Source: Euonymus europaeus
Taxonomy: Eukaryota > Streptophyta > Magnoliopsida > Celastrales > Celastraceae
NCBI GenBank assembly: GCA_963580455.1
Contig: OY756964.1
Location: forward strand, 24,402,001-24,466,000
DNA: 64,000 nucleotides
Direction: 5' to 3'
Of this stretch, positions 1 to 12,934 are shown piece by piece. The position numbers were made by a program, and so were the translations under genes. Each line of letters opens with the position of its first letter. The first letter of the stretch is position 1. The notes below the pieces were generated by a model, which was not told the origin of the DNA, ran no database searches, and was given only the letters and a program-made list of their open reading frames with translations.

Positions 1-976
1 TGTTGAGTGGTGAAATTCCAAGTTTTGATCTAACTTCAACCATGCCCACGATTCTCAAGGCTGCCACTCTAAATGAAGACACCCAATTTCAATGTAGAGT
101 GGCATGCCTTGTTGACACCCATCTTTTTTTGCACAGTAGCAGGTATTGATTAAAGCAAGGCCACTTTCTGCCAAACAGCCCTCCCAAGCAAAGAAAAAGC
201 CACCTTTATGGGTATCTCTCATACAAACAGTTCTTCATGTCTTCCTCTTGAAACAACTGACCAGTGATTTTTCAATGTGACATGTCCACCCTAGAACTTC
301 AATCTATCTTCCACATCAGGTATATGTTTAGAGTTGTAGATTATTTCAAATAATTCAGCATAGGACCATAGGTATGCAGTCCTAATCATTCGCCTCTCCT
401 ATGGATAGAAAATTCATTGTAATATCTCCATTGCAAGGGTGTAGATAGTTTTCCACCAAAAACAAAAATCCTTTGTTGTGAACTGGTTCAGAAATTAGCT
501 TGACGGGCTCATTCATAGGCCAAGTATCTTTCTAAAAAGCAAACCCTAAAGCATTTTCAAATGCATAATTAATTTTTTCAGTGCCTAAAAATGGGTTTCC
601 ATTTATCAGTAATTGATATGGTGATATGGTTGACTCACTTCAATTGCACTAGATTTTGAATCAATTATTTTATTTATAAAGGACAATTAACAAGGAAAAA
701 CAATACTACTATAAGCTCTATCTGCAAGAAAAATTCCACAACTTGACAGATTAGTTTGAGAGAGGAAAAAATAAAATAGTGATCACACATTCTGCTCGTC
801 TTTTAATTATATGAATCATATGCAGCCTCAACTATGGGGAACTTAAATTCAGAGATGACTTTATTTTCCAAACAATTAAACACACTCCTAAATTCCTAGT
901 TAATTACAAAAACACCAAAACTCACTCGATTCAAAGCAAGCAAACAAACTCGAAAATAAAATTCCTCAAACCTTAC
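1..976 (-). other. Intron 1 of the RH29-like gene, no exon seen
   Basis: This stretch lies downstream (minus strand) of a clear splice donor at 976/975. I looked for the next helicase exon (motifs Ib, II DEAD, III) on the minus strand and found none, so the intron probably runs past the window edge. The DNA is AT-rich with no other coding signal. Confidence 0.5.
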
Positions 977-1316
977 CAGTGAAACGCCCAAGCTCCGTGG
1001 TGAACTTCATGGTCTGCAGCGCCAAGTCCCTCGTGGGAGACAGGATGAGTGCCCTAACAGCACCTTGAGGCACGTGTTGCTTAAGCTTCTCGAGCATCGG
1101 GATGAGAAAAGCTGCGGTCTTTCCCGATCCAGTTCTCGCCATGGCAACCACGTCGGCTCCGGCGAGGATGGGCGGCATGGTTTTGCGCTGGATTGGAGTG
1201 GGGACCTTGTATCCCTTGCGCTTGATAGCGCGGTAGACATTGGGGCTCAGGTTCAGGGATTCGAAGCCCCCGGACTTGGACTTCTTCTTTCTCAGTGTAT
1301 CTCTGGATCTCCCCAT
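977..1316 (-). CDS. RH29: DEAD-box ATP-dependent RNA helicase 29-like, first exon (partial)
   Basis: The exon encodes the start of a DEAD-box RNA helicase of the DDX54/Dbp10 type, expected to act in the nucleolus in large-subunit rRNA maturation. Seen in the 113 residues: a basic N-terminus ([12 protein letters not shown]); the Q motif with Phe18 and Gln43 in PTPIQ; Walker A motif I ARTGSGKT at residues 60-67; and motif Ia PTRDLALQ from residue 94. The reading frame continues a few codons to a stop, but a GTAAGG donor sits after ACT-G, giving a phase-1 intron that fits the family (T|D junction). The other helicase motifs must lie beyond the left edge. The gene is transcribed divergently from the gene at 3223. 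The assignment to the RH29 subfamily rests on the Gly-Phe-Glu-Ser-Leu N-terminus and is less sure than the DEAD-box call. Confidence 0.85.
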
Positions 1317-3222
1317 CGAAAATTGAGCAGTATCGACAAGTCTAAGCAGTTGCTCTGCAGCGACTAAAACCTTGACTAGGGTTTTGTTTCTGCTTGGCTT
1401 AAACGGCTAAATCAGCCACAAAGTTTTCGTTCATTTTGCTATTTTGTTTTGGAGGCATTGCGTTAATTCCAGTTTCAGTTTCACCCCCTAAATTATTCTA
1501 GAGTCCCTAAAATTTATTTGTATAACTAGATTCTATTAAAAAAATTAATGTTGCACCCCCTCTCCTCTCTGCCTTACCACTGCATATTCGGGTCATTGTG
1601 GTTTGGAAAATTTACCAGTAAGTTTTCTCAGTAGTAAAAAATGGTGTATCAATGACTTCAAAACTAGGATTCAGATCGAAAAAACAAATACACTCTTTAG
1701 ATCGGACAGTCATCATTATTCAAGCTATGCATCTTGGAGGGTGTGTTCTCTGTAGAGACAGAATAATTTGTCCATCGATAAAGCTATAACATTCGACATT
1801 TTTGAAAAACGATAAGATCTATGCATAGAGATTAAGATAGTGAAAAAAAATTCACAAGACTGAAATTGATGTTACCCTATGGGCAAATTTGCTTGAAGAT
1901 CATATCCTTTTTCCAACCTTCCTTTTTTCAAATAAATAGATATATCTATACTTGATTGCAACAATTTCATTTGAAATCTAACACGTTCGGAATCAAAGAT
2001 AATGAATAAAAGAGTACTCCTCGACTAATTATTTGAGGGGACAATAATAGATGAAGTCGGTAGTTATCGTTTATTCACCCATTGAACCATCGATAAAGTT
2101 TGTTGTCAACCATCAAACGACCCACAATAGTCGGATCGATAATAATTTTCAATATCGAGCGTAATCGGTTCGTCAAATCTGTTAGATTATCAACCGACCC
2201 GACACATGTATGACCTAATGTGTATTCCCATAGAATATAATACCAAATCAAAATAAAATGGAATATAGATTATTTAATTTTTTTGAGATTTATTAAACAT
2301 ATTTGATAATAAAGACATACCATATAAATCAAAGTATAGTTTCTCACTATATTATAGATAGCATAAATATAGGTAATCTATATTATATTGCATGTGTAGA
2401 TACTACATCAAGAGTCCTCTCATAAGAACGTTTGTAAGAATTGAAATTAATAAATGTCTAATCTTAATTATTGAATCCGACCAATAATTGAAATGAAAAT
2501 TCAAAAAAAAATCATCACCAACAACATCACAATTCAAAACGAAGGTCTCAACTACTATAATCTTTTTTCCAACAATCACTACTTGAATCATGCCAAAAAT
2601 TGAAACGGAAATTGAGTTTAAAGCCACGACATCGCCTCTTCCTGTCGTCAATATAACCAATTTTAACATCACTCCAAAAAAATGATTCCATTCAACCCAT
2701 CTCGACGAGGTCCTGCTTCCAACTAGTTTTTGGTCGAAGTAGTTGGAATTCGAGGACGAGTGTACAACTCGAAGGGGGCATTATGTGAAATATTTTTTTT
2801 AACTCTCATCTTAGTGGCTAGCCAGATGATTGTGTAGATACCAACCTCCGTATGAATAATAATATAAATAATATAATATATGACCCCCATATTTTTCTTT
2901 CTTTCTCTTCTTATCCATTTTAAAACAAACATACCTTCCGTCGACACCTCCGTTATCTTTCTCTCTCGCAGAACCAAAACGATCCGTTTTAATTCTGTAA
3001 CTACAAATCCGCGTTTACTCAAAGGTTCAGATCTCCAAGACCTTGTTCAAGAAATCCGATCTTCGCAATAACACCGTCTACGAGACCTTAATTCTCTCCT
3101 TCAAATCCCTTAAACAATTCCAATTTTGATACTTCCAATTCTCGGTTTTCTTTAACAGTTTACTGAAAAATCTTATTCGAAGAAGGTAATCCAGTGTTTG
3201 GTGTTCTGTGAGTGAATTAGAG
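1317..3222. other. Divergent intergenic region
   Basis: About 1.9 kb separates two divergently transcribed genes and should hold both promoters and 5' UTRs. It is AT-rich. Short frames at 2403-3071 on both strands show no domain and no conserved composition. I see no repeat with clear ends. Confidence 0.5.
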
Positions 3223-6200
3223 ATGGTAGGAGGAGGGAGCAGGAGGGACGAGTCGGTTGTGCTGAACAGCACCAACGTTTTTGCGGCGCTCGGGAGTTTT
3301 AGGAGGAAGAAGAAGAGTTCCGATATAGAAGGTTCGTCGAAGAGCAAAGACAAGAAGGGCGCTGCGTCGTCGGAGAAGGAGCCTGCAAAGGAGGTCTTTT
3401 GGGCCCCGGCGCCTCTCACAGTCAAGTCCTGGGCTGATGTAGACGATGAAGATGATGATGATTACTATGCGACCACTGCCCCGCCCGCCTCTGTCTGGGG
3501 TGATACCGACACTAAGGCCAACAAGGATGCTCCGGAGCCTGCTGCGGAGGTGCATTCTTTGTTAACTCCTGGTTTTAGTGTTTTCAATTTATTGGATGCC
3601 GAAGTTTGGTTTTTAGTATGTTTATACTTGATCTTCGTGTGTGGTCTTCTAGGATTTATCATTTGATTGTCTTTGTTACTGGAATTTAATCAGTAGCTGC
3701 CTGCAATTCAAGGTGTTTCTTTTTCTTCTTCCGATAGAAGTTGAGCTTTGACCATTAAATGATTTTTAGGGAGAATTTTTTTTGCATATGGATACCATGA
3801 TACGAACTGCTCCATGATAAAATCTCTTTGTGGGTTCAAAGTACTATGTTAATTATGGAGGGCTTCATATGATAATACTCTGATCCTTTTTATGCCAAAG
3901 AAAAGTCAAACTCGTTTTCAGATTTGCTTTTCAATGGATGGACTATTATGTTTTGCCGTTAAAACCATTTTGAGAATTTTTCAGACAGTCACGATACTAT
4001 TAGATTATATGAAAGTAGGAGTTCGCTGCAACCCAAGTGGTATAACACCTATCTCTATTCTCTATCGCCGGAAGGTCACAATTTCTACTCCCTTTTCCTC
4101 ATGTAATTTGCGTAACAAAAATTATGACAGTAAGAATGATCCTCTAAATTACACGTGCTTCTTTTCATGCATTCGAGGTTTTGTGTTCTTTTAGGCGATT
4201 CATGTTTTCCTAAGGCTTTGTTTGTATATGGTACATTAAATGCTGCTTTTGTGCATATTTATGTTATGGAAATTTCTGGGATCGATTTTTTTCCTATGCC
4301 ATTGCAATTAAAAGTGATGGAAAATGTGTTGCTCTTTATTCCGTCAGATTCTTAATTTCCAGATTAACATATGTTTAATGATTTGGCAGCTTAAATGCCC
4401 CTCAAGTTAAATATGCTCAGTTTTCCCGATATTTTGAAAAAATTAGATGAAATCTTAATGGCACTGGATATTTTAGCATTTTTCAGTACATAGAGTGAAT
4501 ATGCATGTGGTCTTTTTTATTGCCAAAAGATAATGGTTTAAGGAAAAGGTCAAATTAAAGGTTATTTATGAAAGAATATTGTTTCTTATGCCTCAGCTTT
4601 TTTAATATGAGGTCTGCTTGTTAGGATATGGCCGCGAAAAAAAAATAAAATGAAAAAGCATGTGATTTATGGCAAAAAAGTTTTAGGTTTAGGAAGATGG
4701 TTGATATAAATGTGTTTTGACGATAAAATAGACTAAGAGAGTTAAGTTTTTTCTGAATACAATTTTTTTTATTGAGGCCTCTTCCACGTAGATGCAACCA
4801 AAGAGCAAATTACATGAGAATGCCCCAACCAAAGAGCAAATTGCAAGAAATCTCCCGGGCAAAAGTCTAGAAAAACTGCGAATTAGGTATAAGCTTTGCT
4901 GATTATGTCTAGGAGATTGTTTTTTAATGGAGACTCTAGTAGACTGTCACAGTAATTAGGAAGCCAAAGGTTGGTAGTGGTATGCCAGTAGTTCCAGAAA
5001 GATCTTTAACTGAAAATTTTCTTTTTCTTTCTAACCAAATTGGCCAGCTGGTTACTGACTTTGCTTTTTGTCTTGTCCTTGCTGTGAGCCTCCAAACATA
5101 GGTTTCTGCAGCCTGGTCATTGTTAATCTCCCAATTTATAGTTAAAAGATTCCAAATCATTGAGGATTTAGTCCCAACTCCCAAAAAACTTCCATATAAA
5201 GAAGCATATCTTTGGTTGAGTAATTTTAAGTTTCCAAATACAAAGCCGGGGGATGTTTGAGTTTCCTGGATGAGGTTTTCTCTTTAATTTGTTGTAGTAG
5301 AAATGTAGAATCTGATATTGTATTTGTTTTCCCTTGTGAGAGTTCAACGAGTCCTATTTCCGTTGTCACTTTAACTCCTTTCCCAGATTCTGAGAAAATG
5401 GTTCAGCTCCCAAATAGTTCCAATAATGAACACTCCTTTAGAATTTGACATATCAAGGACTTTGAGTTAGGTCTACAGAGAGTAGCAGTGAACCACGTGG
5501 TTTTCCTCTGTAGAATTGTCCATTCTGTTCTTAAAGTCTGTGTTTGTCTTGGTCATTCAGGTTTAGAACCCTAATGTTTCCTTAATCCAATTATTGTAAA
5601 CCTCTATTTAAAAGCTTGCTTGCCTCAGAAATAAAAGAAGATAGTTTTTTATGCAAAGATGCAATAGGAAAGATCCTTACATGTCAAGTGAGACACTGGT
5701 ACACGCTCGTTGAAAGGCTGTTAGGGGAAGGTGAGTTTATCAAACCCTACCTTTCCATGGCACTTCTTACTTCTCAGAAGTTCCAGAATTTTGTTTCAAT
5801 TTCAGACCTAGGAATTGATAATTTTAGCCCTTTTTTTTTTTTTGGAATTGGGACTGATTTGGATATATAATAGAAATCTGTCACAAACTGTGAGTACCTA
5901 TCACCACTCACGTGGTTACCTTACACAACCTTGATTTATAAATTCTGATGGGAAAATTATTACTACTACAGTATTTTGGCTTTTTACTCAGTGACTAATA
6001 GATTGGTGATTATGCTTATGGCTGTCCTAATCTTTTCTATGATTTCCTGTATTTAGTTGGTAATTACTAGATTTACCTATTCTTTTTCCCAGGAAAGTGA
6101 AAGCGAGGAAGAAGGTCTTGAGGAAGCTGATGATGACGTTGAAGAAGATCATGAACATGAGGCACCAGTTGAAGTGGAGCCTGTTGTTCAGAAGCCCACT

Positions 6201-6928
6201 GAAACTCCTTTGGCACAGAAAGACACAGAAAGGCAGCTCTCAAAGAAGGAATTAAAGAAAAAGGGTCTTGAAGAACTTGAGGCTGTTCTTGCTGAACTTG
6301 GACTACAGAAGGAGGCCAATTCTCAAGATGAGTCCCATGGTAACTTAGCCTCATGTATTATTTGTGTGTCTACTGCCTTCTCAGTTGTTTCTTCCAGAAA
6401 TTATTGTTTAGTAAACTTCACTAAAATTTTAATGCAACCGTAATTATGCCACTGAAAGAATGGTAAATGCTTTGTGGAAGTGAAATAATTTGGCTAGTCA
6501 AGTAGCCACTCTCAGATGCTGCAATTTATTTTCCGATTGTATAAGCAGGCACTGCACAGAATAAGAAAGCTGACAATTGCGGAGAGATGGAAAGGGATAA
6601 TGGCCCTGGGGAGAGCAAAACTTCAAGAAAGAAGAAAAAGAAGGATAAATCATCAAAGGAGCCAAGGGAATCTCAATACCAGCCAGATGACAAAGATGTA
6701 GGAAATGGGACTGATGATGCTGCTGGGACTGAGAAGGCAGAAGATACATCTGCTCCTGACGTGAAGGACCGATTGAAAAAATTGGCGGCTTCAAAGAAGA
6801 AGAAATCTAGTAAAGAGATGGATGCTGCGGCCCGAGCTGCAGCTAGTGAAGCTGCTGCAAGGAATGCAAAGCTAGCTGCTGCAAAGAAAAAGGAAAAGAA
6901 TCATTACAATCAACAGCCGGTGCGATAA
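3223..6928 (+). CDS. Conserved charged plant protein of unknown function (coiled-coil, nuclear-like)
   Basis: Three exons join in frame: 3223-3549, 6093-6339 and 6549-6928, giving 317 residues. All borders are GT/AG and the phases match (0, then 1). The ATG at 3223 was chosen because an in-frame extension upstream begins with GTG. Exon 1 has a basic Ser/Lys patch and then FWAPAPLTVKSWADVDDEDD, which may be a short recognition motif. Exon 2 is Glu-rich and contains QLSKKELKKKGLEELEAVLA, likely helical. Exon 3 is Lys-rich with several nuclear-localisation-like runs and an Ala-rich helix before KKKEKNH. I recognise it as a widely conserved plant protein but cannot name its role. It has no catalytic domain. 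Intron 1 is long (2.5 kb); 4770-5450 within it looks like an old insertion that I could not identify. Confidence 0.75.
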
Positions 6929-7570
6929 AAGTAGGAAGAAAGTTTTTTCCTCGTCCATCATGTTTGTGAACTTGTCTCTCTTTTTGTTAGTACAAAATAA
7001 ACCTTAGGGTCCAATTTTGCAAAGAAAACTTCCAATAGATGCTTGTGGAAAGAATATGTTTTTCTTTTGTTTGACTGATCCAAACCTTACCTGGCATTAT
7101 TTTCGCACCGATTTCTTTTTAACGACACTAATGTTAACCTGGTTCATGTTAGATTACGTTTAGGTTTCTCGGAATCTCTGGTTCCTTCTTTTTTCGTTGT
7201 CTTCCTTGTAGGGATATGATATCATCCCCGCAGGGTCAGGCTATCATGGCTGCTTACTGATTTCAACTTTCAGGGTCAAGAAATGTATGCAAGTTCGCAT
7301 TTAGTTGGTGAGTTAACATAACTTCAGCTCAGGCATCTGAACTCTGAAGGGTTTGTTGGACTTCTACCCAACGCAAGTGGAAGTGCATATTCATCACTTT
7401 GACATAACAATTGTCAAAATTGGGGATGAAATATAACGATATGAATTCAACAGCCACGAATAAAATTGCTTTCAAATACTTATCAATATTTGCCCAATGA
7501 CGGTGTTGGCCGGGCAGTAAAGTACATGCTAGTCATGCTCTCACACCATGACCAGACTCTCCCACCACAA

Positions 7571-7721
7571 TTGAAACCTTTCGGGCGCATAAGCTCACAT
7601 ATGAATTTTTCATGGGTAAACCCGACATGCATAGTTTGTAGGTTATATTGAAACCTTTCGGGCGCATAAGCTCACATATGAATTTTCATGGGTAAACCCG
7701 ACATGCATAGTTTGTAGGTTA
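7571..7721. repeat. 77-bp tandem duplication
   Basis: Two nearly identical copies lie head to tail at 7571-7647 and 7648-7721. Both start TTGAAACCTTTCGGGCGCAT and end GTTTGTAGGTTA. The second copy lacks one T in a T run. The near identity points to a recent local duplication. Confidence 0.95.
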
Positions 7722-8089
7722 GTACGTAGATGCTTACATCTTATCTTTCCATGACCTTGGACAATCATTTAGTAGCCCAGGGCTTCCATACGACCATATT
7801 TACATGTTTGTTTTAGAACTGAGCAAGAACTAACTTATCAAGTTCGAACTTGAGCCCACTTAATATAGCTCTAGCCGAACTCGAATACCCAAGACCATGG
7901 TTATCAATTTGTGGTCATCCGTGGGAACCATATCCACAATTAAAGCCAACATCAATTCAAAGCCTAAAAATTTTGACAAAATCAAAACTTTAAACATCCA
8001 TGCCATAAAATTAAGTTCCTACCTCACGTTTACTTATCACTCTCCACACATGCAAAAAGGAAATGGAACAAAAGTGAAAAAGCTTCACC

Positions 8090-8250
8090 TACTACTAACA
8101 TCTAATCCTATCCCGTCCGACACGCACCAAATAATTATCGAGCCCTACCAGACCGGCAGACCCTCAAAATAGAATATTTAGGTTTCGAACCCTTCACCAG
8201 CGAGGTGCTTATCAAGCCATAGCTTGCCACTTGAGCTAACCCTCGGGGTT
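8090..8250 (-). mobile_element. tRNA-derived SINE, 5' part
   Basis: Read on the minus strand from about 8250, the sequence has an RNA polymerase III A box (TAGCTCAAGTGG) and, about 35 bases on, a B box (GGTTCGAAACC). These are the hallmarks of a tRNA-related SINE head. The following GTGTCGGACGGGATAGGATT resembles the body of angiosperm SINEs. There is no tRNA cloverleaf, so it is not a tRNA gene. The 3' end is not clear. Confidence 0.7.
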
Positions 8251-8654
8251 TCTAAATTCAAATCACAAGAAGTATATAGATTTCACTACATTTGTGCAAA
8301 TAATGTGGGATTGCATTCCTTTAACATTCCAATACATCATCACACAACTATGCTGTATCACGCAACATGTGATTATGACTGAACATTCATATTCATGATC
8401 TTTCATTACAAGTAACTACATTATAGTAAGTTCCTTCAAGTCTTTGAGCTATAGTTTTCCACAATTTGGCAAACCTGACCAACTCCTCAAAAAATGCATG
8501 TTTTGTTGACAATTACAAAATTGGATATTCCTTTAGAATTGTTGGTGAAGAGAGAATGAAAAATTGTACGGGGGTAAAAGAATATAATGTTCGTGAGAAA
8601 TACTTCCTTGCCTGGTATCATCTCAGATGGCGTGGTACCCGAGCCAAAAACTCG

Positions 8655-11600
8655 CTAGTGACGCTGCATTTCGCGAAATATATTCGACACCTTTGGAGAT
8701 AACTTTGGAAGGAATTTGAACAACTGTACCACAACACAATAAAGTGCAGAAGAATGATTGGTTAATGATAGTAATTTAGCAAATAGTGAATGCAATCAAG
8801 CAGGCCCTATGACTACAAATGGATACTTTTCCGAGGCCCATATTCAGATTCAGTTCTCAAGTAACAGGTTAAAGGACTAAGACTAACTATTTGTGCATAG
8901 TTTGAGTTTAGAGCATACCCAAAGCTTGACACATGCATCAATTAGAACTGGAATCAAGCAGACAAAAATTGTAATAGCGTCTCGATCCACTCCTAGCCCA
9001 TAGTGCTCAACAAGAACCTCCAACAAAGTCTGCCAGCCTGATTCGGAATGGTAGCTGCATTTATGAAATCATATATGTCACGAATTAGAAGTCAAAAATA
9101 CATAATTCAGTCATAATGCAGGCAAATTTCATAAAAAATGGCATTACATGTCTTATATATCCAACAAAGAAACTACGAGTAAGTAGTTGTAACGACAAAT
9201 TTAACATTTTGACCAACTCTGAGGACTACTGGATGGATGGCATTCTTTGGAATTTAAAGGCAATTTTTTCCACCTGGGAAAATAAACTGGTGTAGAAGAA
9301 AAACTTTAGATTGTGCATTCGCTAAAAAAAATAAAAAATAAATTCAACTATATGAGTAATTGTATAACTCAAAAGTCCAACTGTCACGAAGTTAATTCTA
9401 TGGATGGATTCGACATAACCAAGAACATAGCAAATAAGAGAAGATTAGAACATAGTACCCTAAAAAAATGTCTGTAATAAGTATAATGAGAAACGCCTTC
9501 CCAGTGTCTGAAATATTATTAATAATCTTATAACTTGTAAATTTCAGCAAAGCCACCTGCAACAACAAAGAAGAAAAAAATACAATTGATTGAGTAAATG
9601 ACATTCTGACAGATATCATGAGACAAATCATTAAGCCGAAAAGCATTAAAAGAAAACACTCAAGTGACTACATGAATATAAAAGCCCTTTTTCATACCAT
9701 AAAAAGACTGTCAGCATGGAATACATGGTTTTGACAAGTAGCTAGCATAACCAAAAACTCTTAAAATAGTCAACGGATTTGTTAATGAGAAACATTTCTC
9801 AACTTCAGCTCTTGTATTTGAGACGGCCACATATGTACCGTCTTTTGAAGATCCACAAAGAGGGCAATGCTTATGTCCCTAATTTGTTAATAGCCTTATC
9901 AAGGTGATGTTTCTTCAAGTTCGTTGTGTATTGTTCATTGTGCATTCCTGACTGGAGCTTTTAGCCAAATGAGAAACTTTTTTTTTTTTTGGTTCTCACG
10001 GTCATTATGAATTTCACTGTATACAAAAGACATCCACAAAATCTCAGAAATAAGGATCCACCACAGAGTCCAGGTGCACGACTATCAAGATAGAGATGCC
10101 GAAAAAAGTTTCGACAGTATAATCACAATGTATAATAATGACAATCCTTGTCAACATCGATGCTGCTGCTAACGCTACCATCTCCTGTTGATGGATAATG
10201 TGTTGATAGAAAATGGTGATGTTGATAGTGATCCTACTATGTTGAAGAAAATAAAACTTAAGTCGAATTCAAATAATGCAAGAAGAAGAAAGTAGATTTT
10301 AACTCACCTGGTTCTGATTGAAGTACAAAAGAACGAACAATGAGATTCCAAATACCATATCCGACCATATATTAGCAAATGCTTTACGATTTTCTAACCT
10401 CCACTCATCTCGCAACTCTAGCCTGTTGAATAGGAAGAATGATGAGAGGAGAACTCACCACGTCAATTACAGTTTAGAAATGAACAATCACAAAAGAAGG
10501 GGCATGAACAAAGCTTTCTCAAATCCAAAATATAGAGTATTGTCAGTGTCATTCATTTTTTGACCTTTTCAACGTTATAACTTATACACGTGTCATCTAA
10601 CTTATATATATGTAAGTATGCAACCACTTTAGTAATCGATCAAAGAGGCAGCAAACTATTTGAAGTTCCTCTTGGTAATGAGTGAGATTCTTTCTTCCCT
10701 AGAAATCCATTCCTAGGATCTTGGTAATGGCATGCTAGTAGTTATCCTTCAATTTCTCTTGATATTTAGAGATACAATTTGATCCTCAATTTATTTTATA
10801 AAACCCATAATATTCCTCCATTAACCATAACCGTAATTCAATTTCCCGGAGCTTTCCTTTGGACATATTTAACACTAAAATGAAAGGTGAAGCAAAACAA
10901 AGAAGCCGTGAGCTTGCCTTAGCCACAATTAAAAGGACAGACTTACGCTTTATGCCGTAACTCCCACCAGATCTCTTCATCAGAAACAGGTGGAGATTTC
11001 CCAATCTCTACCTCAAATTGTAATCTTGATTTTTCAAGTTTTAAGTCCTTGACCATTTCAAGCTTCTGATTTCTTCGGACATCAAGCATCTGTGCAGCAA
11101 GTGGTACGGTCTTCACATATCTGTACATAATGCAGGGCAGTAGTGGTAATCATACTTTATTGCAAATTTAGAGCTTCAAATGCACTTGCTAAAAATAACA
11201 AATCAAGTGAAGATGCAGAAAGATAAGCTGGTGGATCTAAGATAAGAAAAACACTAATGTACAGGACATCATGCATATAGTCATGGAGGTGAAGCTATTA
11301 AATGAGTGCCTTTAGCTGACGAAAAGTTCCTATCCTCCCTACTTGTCTTCAGTCTTCTTCTTTTACAGTGATAACATTGTGCAGTAAATCACACGAACAT
11401 CTCCAGTGGTAGTTTCATTGCAGGCTCTTGTTCCAAAAAATTGATCCGGTGCCACAAGAACCACCCAGCGCTCTTCCTTTTTTACATTTTTCAACAAAAT
11501 ATATACGAGGAAATAGAGGGAAGATGGAAACATATGGAGAGATAAAATTCTTTGTAAATTATTTTTATAGGCATTAAAAGGAAGAAAAGAGATATTTGAA

Positions 11601-12934
11601 GGCAAACTATTGAGTTCCAAGAGTTACCTGTCCAAAAATGGCATGAGAACATAGTCATGAACTGCAAAGTCTAAGGCCCACGGCACAAGTATCAACACCG
11701 CCAAGAATTTAGCCTGTGACAAAGATAGTATAGCTAAGCTATGGCATATACTTGTGACAAAGATAGTATAACTAAGCTACGTTGTATATAAATAAGCACA
11801 TAACCGCAATTGCCGAAAGAAAATTTTATTCCAGTTGACAGAGTGCTAAATAAATTCATGTAATTCTTTGACAATAACTAAATTTAAGTTAAGTGCAGAA
11901 TAAACTGGAGCACAGATATGACAACTAAAAATATTTTGACAAAACCATTGTGTGTGTTAGTGAATGATTCAATTACTTTGATTTTTTGATAATTTGAACC
12001 AATCCACTATTATCACGTTGACAAGGATCATTCAAAAAATTAGTCATTCAAACCACCATGACATCTTGTTCCCAAAGATTTTTCTGTTCTTTTTTCTTGT
12101 TTGGTTCTAGTGTTAATATTTTACATTTTATTTTTATGATGTTCATCCATCAAAAGACAAAAAATGAAAACCTCATAAGCCATACATGGTCTGCATAGAT
12201 GGGTTTAAATATCAAAAAAGCAAACAAGCGCAGCATGTGAACAACGATGAAATGACTATAAAATTCATGGATAATTTGAACTAAAGAAGACTCCCTTCCT
12301 ATTTTTAGAAGGTAAATTACATAAATTCACTTACCGAGTTTATTGAGGCATACCGGAAGACACGATCTTCATACAGCATATCCTCCTCCTCCTTGCCAAG
12401 AATGAATTTGCTCACAGACTCGATGAATCCTTTCTCTGGAATTGTCTCAATCGGAAGTAGGTCTTCCCTCAATTCATTACCTCCAGTGTCCCAATCTTGA
12501 CTCCACCAAGAACCATTTCCACTATCATCCACGACCCAATCTTCCCACCTTCGACTCTCCTCATTCATCATATCTTCTTGTGCTTCCCTCAACTCCACAA
12601 TGGCCTCTGCCCTCCTCTTCCACGCCTCAAACTTCTCAGCCTCTGACAACTCCTCATCAGTTGAGCTCTCCATCTCTTCGTCGTGCATGTCATCGTCCTT
12701 TAAACCAAGCCAGTTCCCATCCTCATCAAAGAAAAACCTCTGCCACCAACTTCTCTTAGAATGTTTATTGTTCTTCTTTCTTGCATTTGGAACAATCCCA
12801 CAAAGCCTCCGTCGATTACAACTCAATTGAACTAAATGATTCGACAAATTGCGTGAATTCAAAGACCCTGAGCCTCCACGTGGTTTTTGGTTGCTGAAGA
12901 TTAAGTTGTCACACAAGACCATTGAAGTGCTCAT
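8655..12934 (-). CDS. DLDG1: CemA-like chloroplast envelope/thylakoid protein (DLDG1 homologue)
   Basis: Seven exons on the minus strand splice in frame: 12934-12335, 11713-11628, 11120-10947, 10422-10308, 9556-9459, 9054-8919 and 8723-8655, giving 425 residues. The Met at 12934 (MSTSMVLCDN) is preferred to one 22 codons upstream because it opens a Ser/Arg-rich chloroplast transit peptide. An acidic middle (residues about 75-190) follows. The C-terminal half is a CemA (YCF10) domain with four hydrophobic segments: AKFLAVLILVPWALDF, MVFGISLFVLLYF, GKAFLIILITDIFLG and ITIFVCLIPVLIDAC. It ends FREMQRH. CemA proteins affect proton movement across the chloroplast envelope. The Arabidopsis homologue DLDG1 (At4g31040) influences greening and photoprotection. 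Each intron has GT/AG ends and no exon is disrupted. The subfamily call comes from recognition of sequence and length. Confidence 0.88.

Larger units (their letters stand above)
6929..8654. other. Intergenic region with tandem duplication and SINE
   Basis: The space lies between two convergently transcribed genes. It holds a 77-bp tandem duplication (7571-7721) and a tRNA-derived SINE on the minus strand (about 8090-8250), listed separately. The remainder shows no coding signal. Confidence 0.5.

Noticed and set aside
2403..3071. Short ORFs on both strands upstream of 3223
   Set aside because: They have biased composition and no domains, and they lie in the expected promoter or leader of the plus-strand gene.
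4770..5450. Possible transposon coding remnant inside intron 1 of the gene at 3223
   Set aside because: The minus-strand frame at 4936-5184 has no recognisable domain, and stops break any longer reading. No terminal repeats or target duplication were found.
8180..8250. tRNA gene
   Set aside because: A and B boxes are present, but acceptor and anticodon stems cannot be drawn. It fits a SINE.
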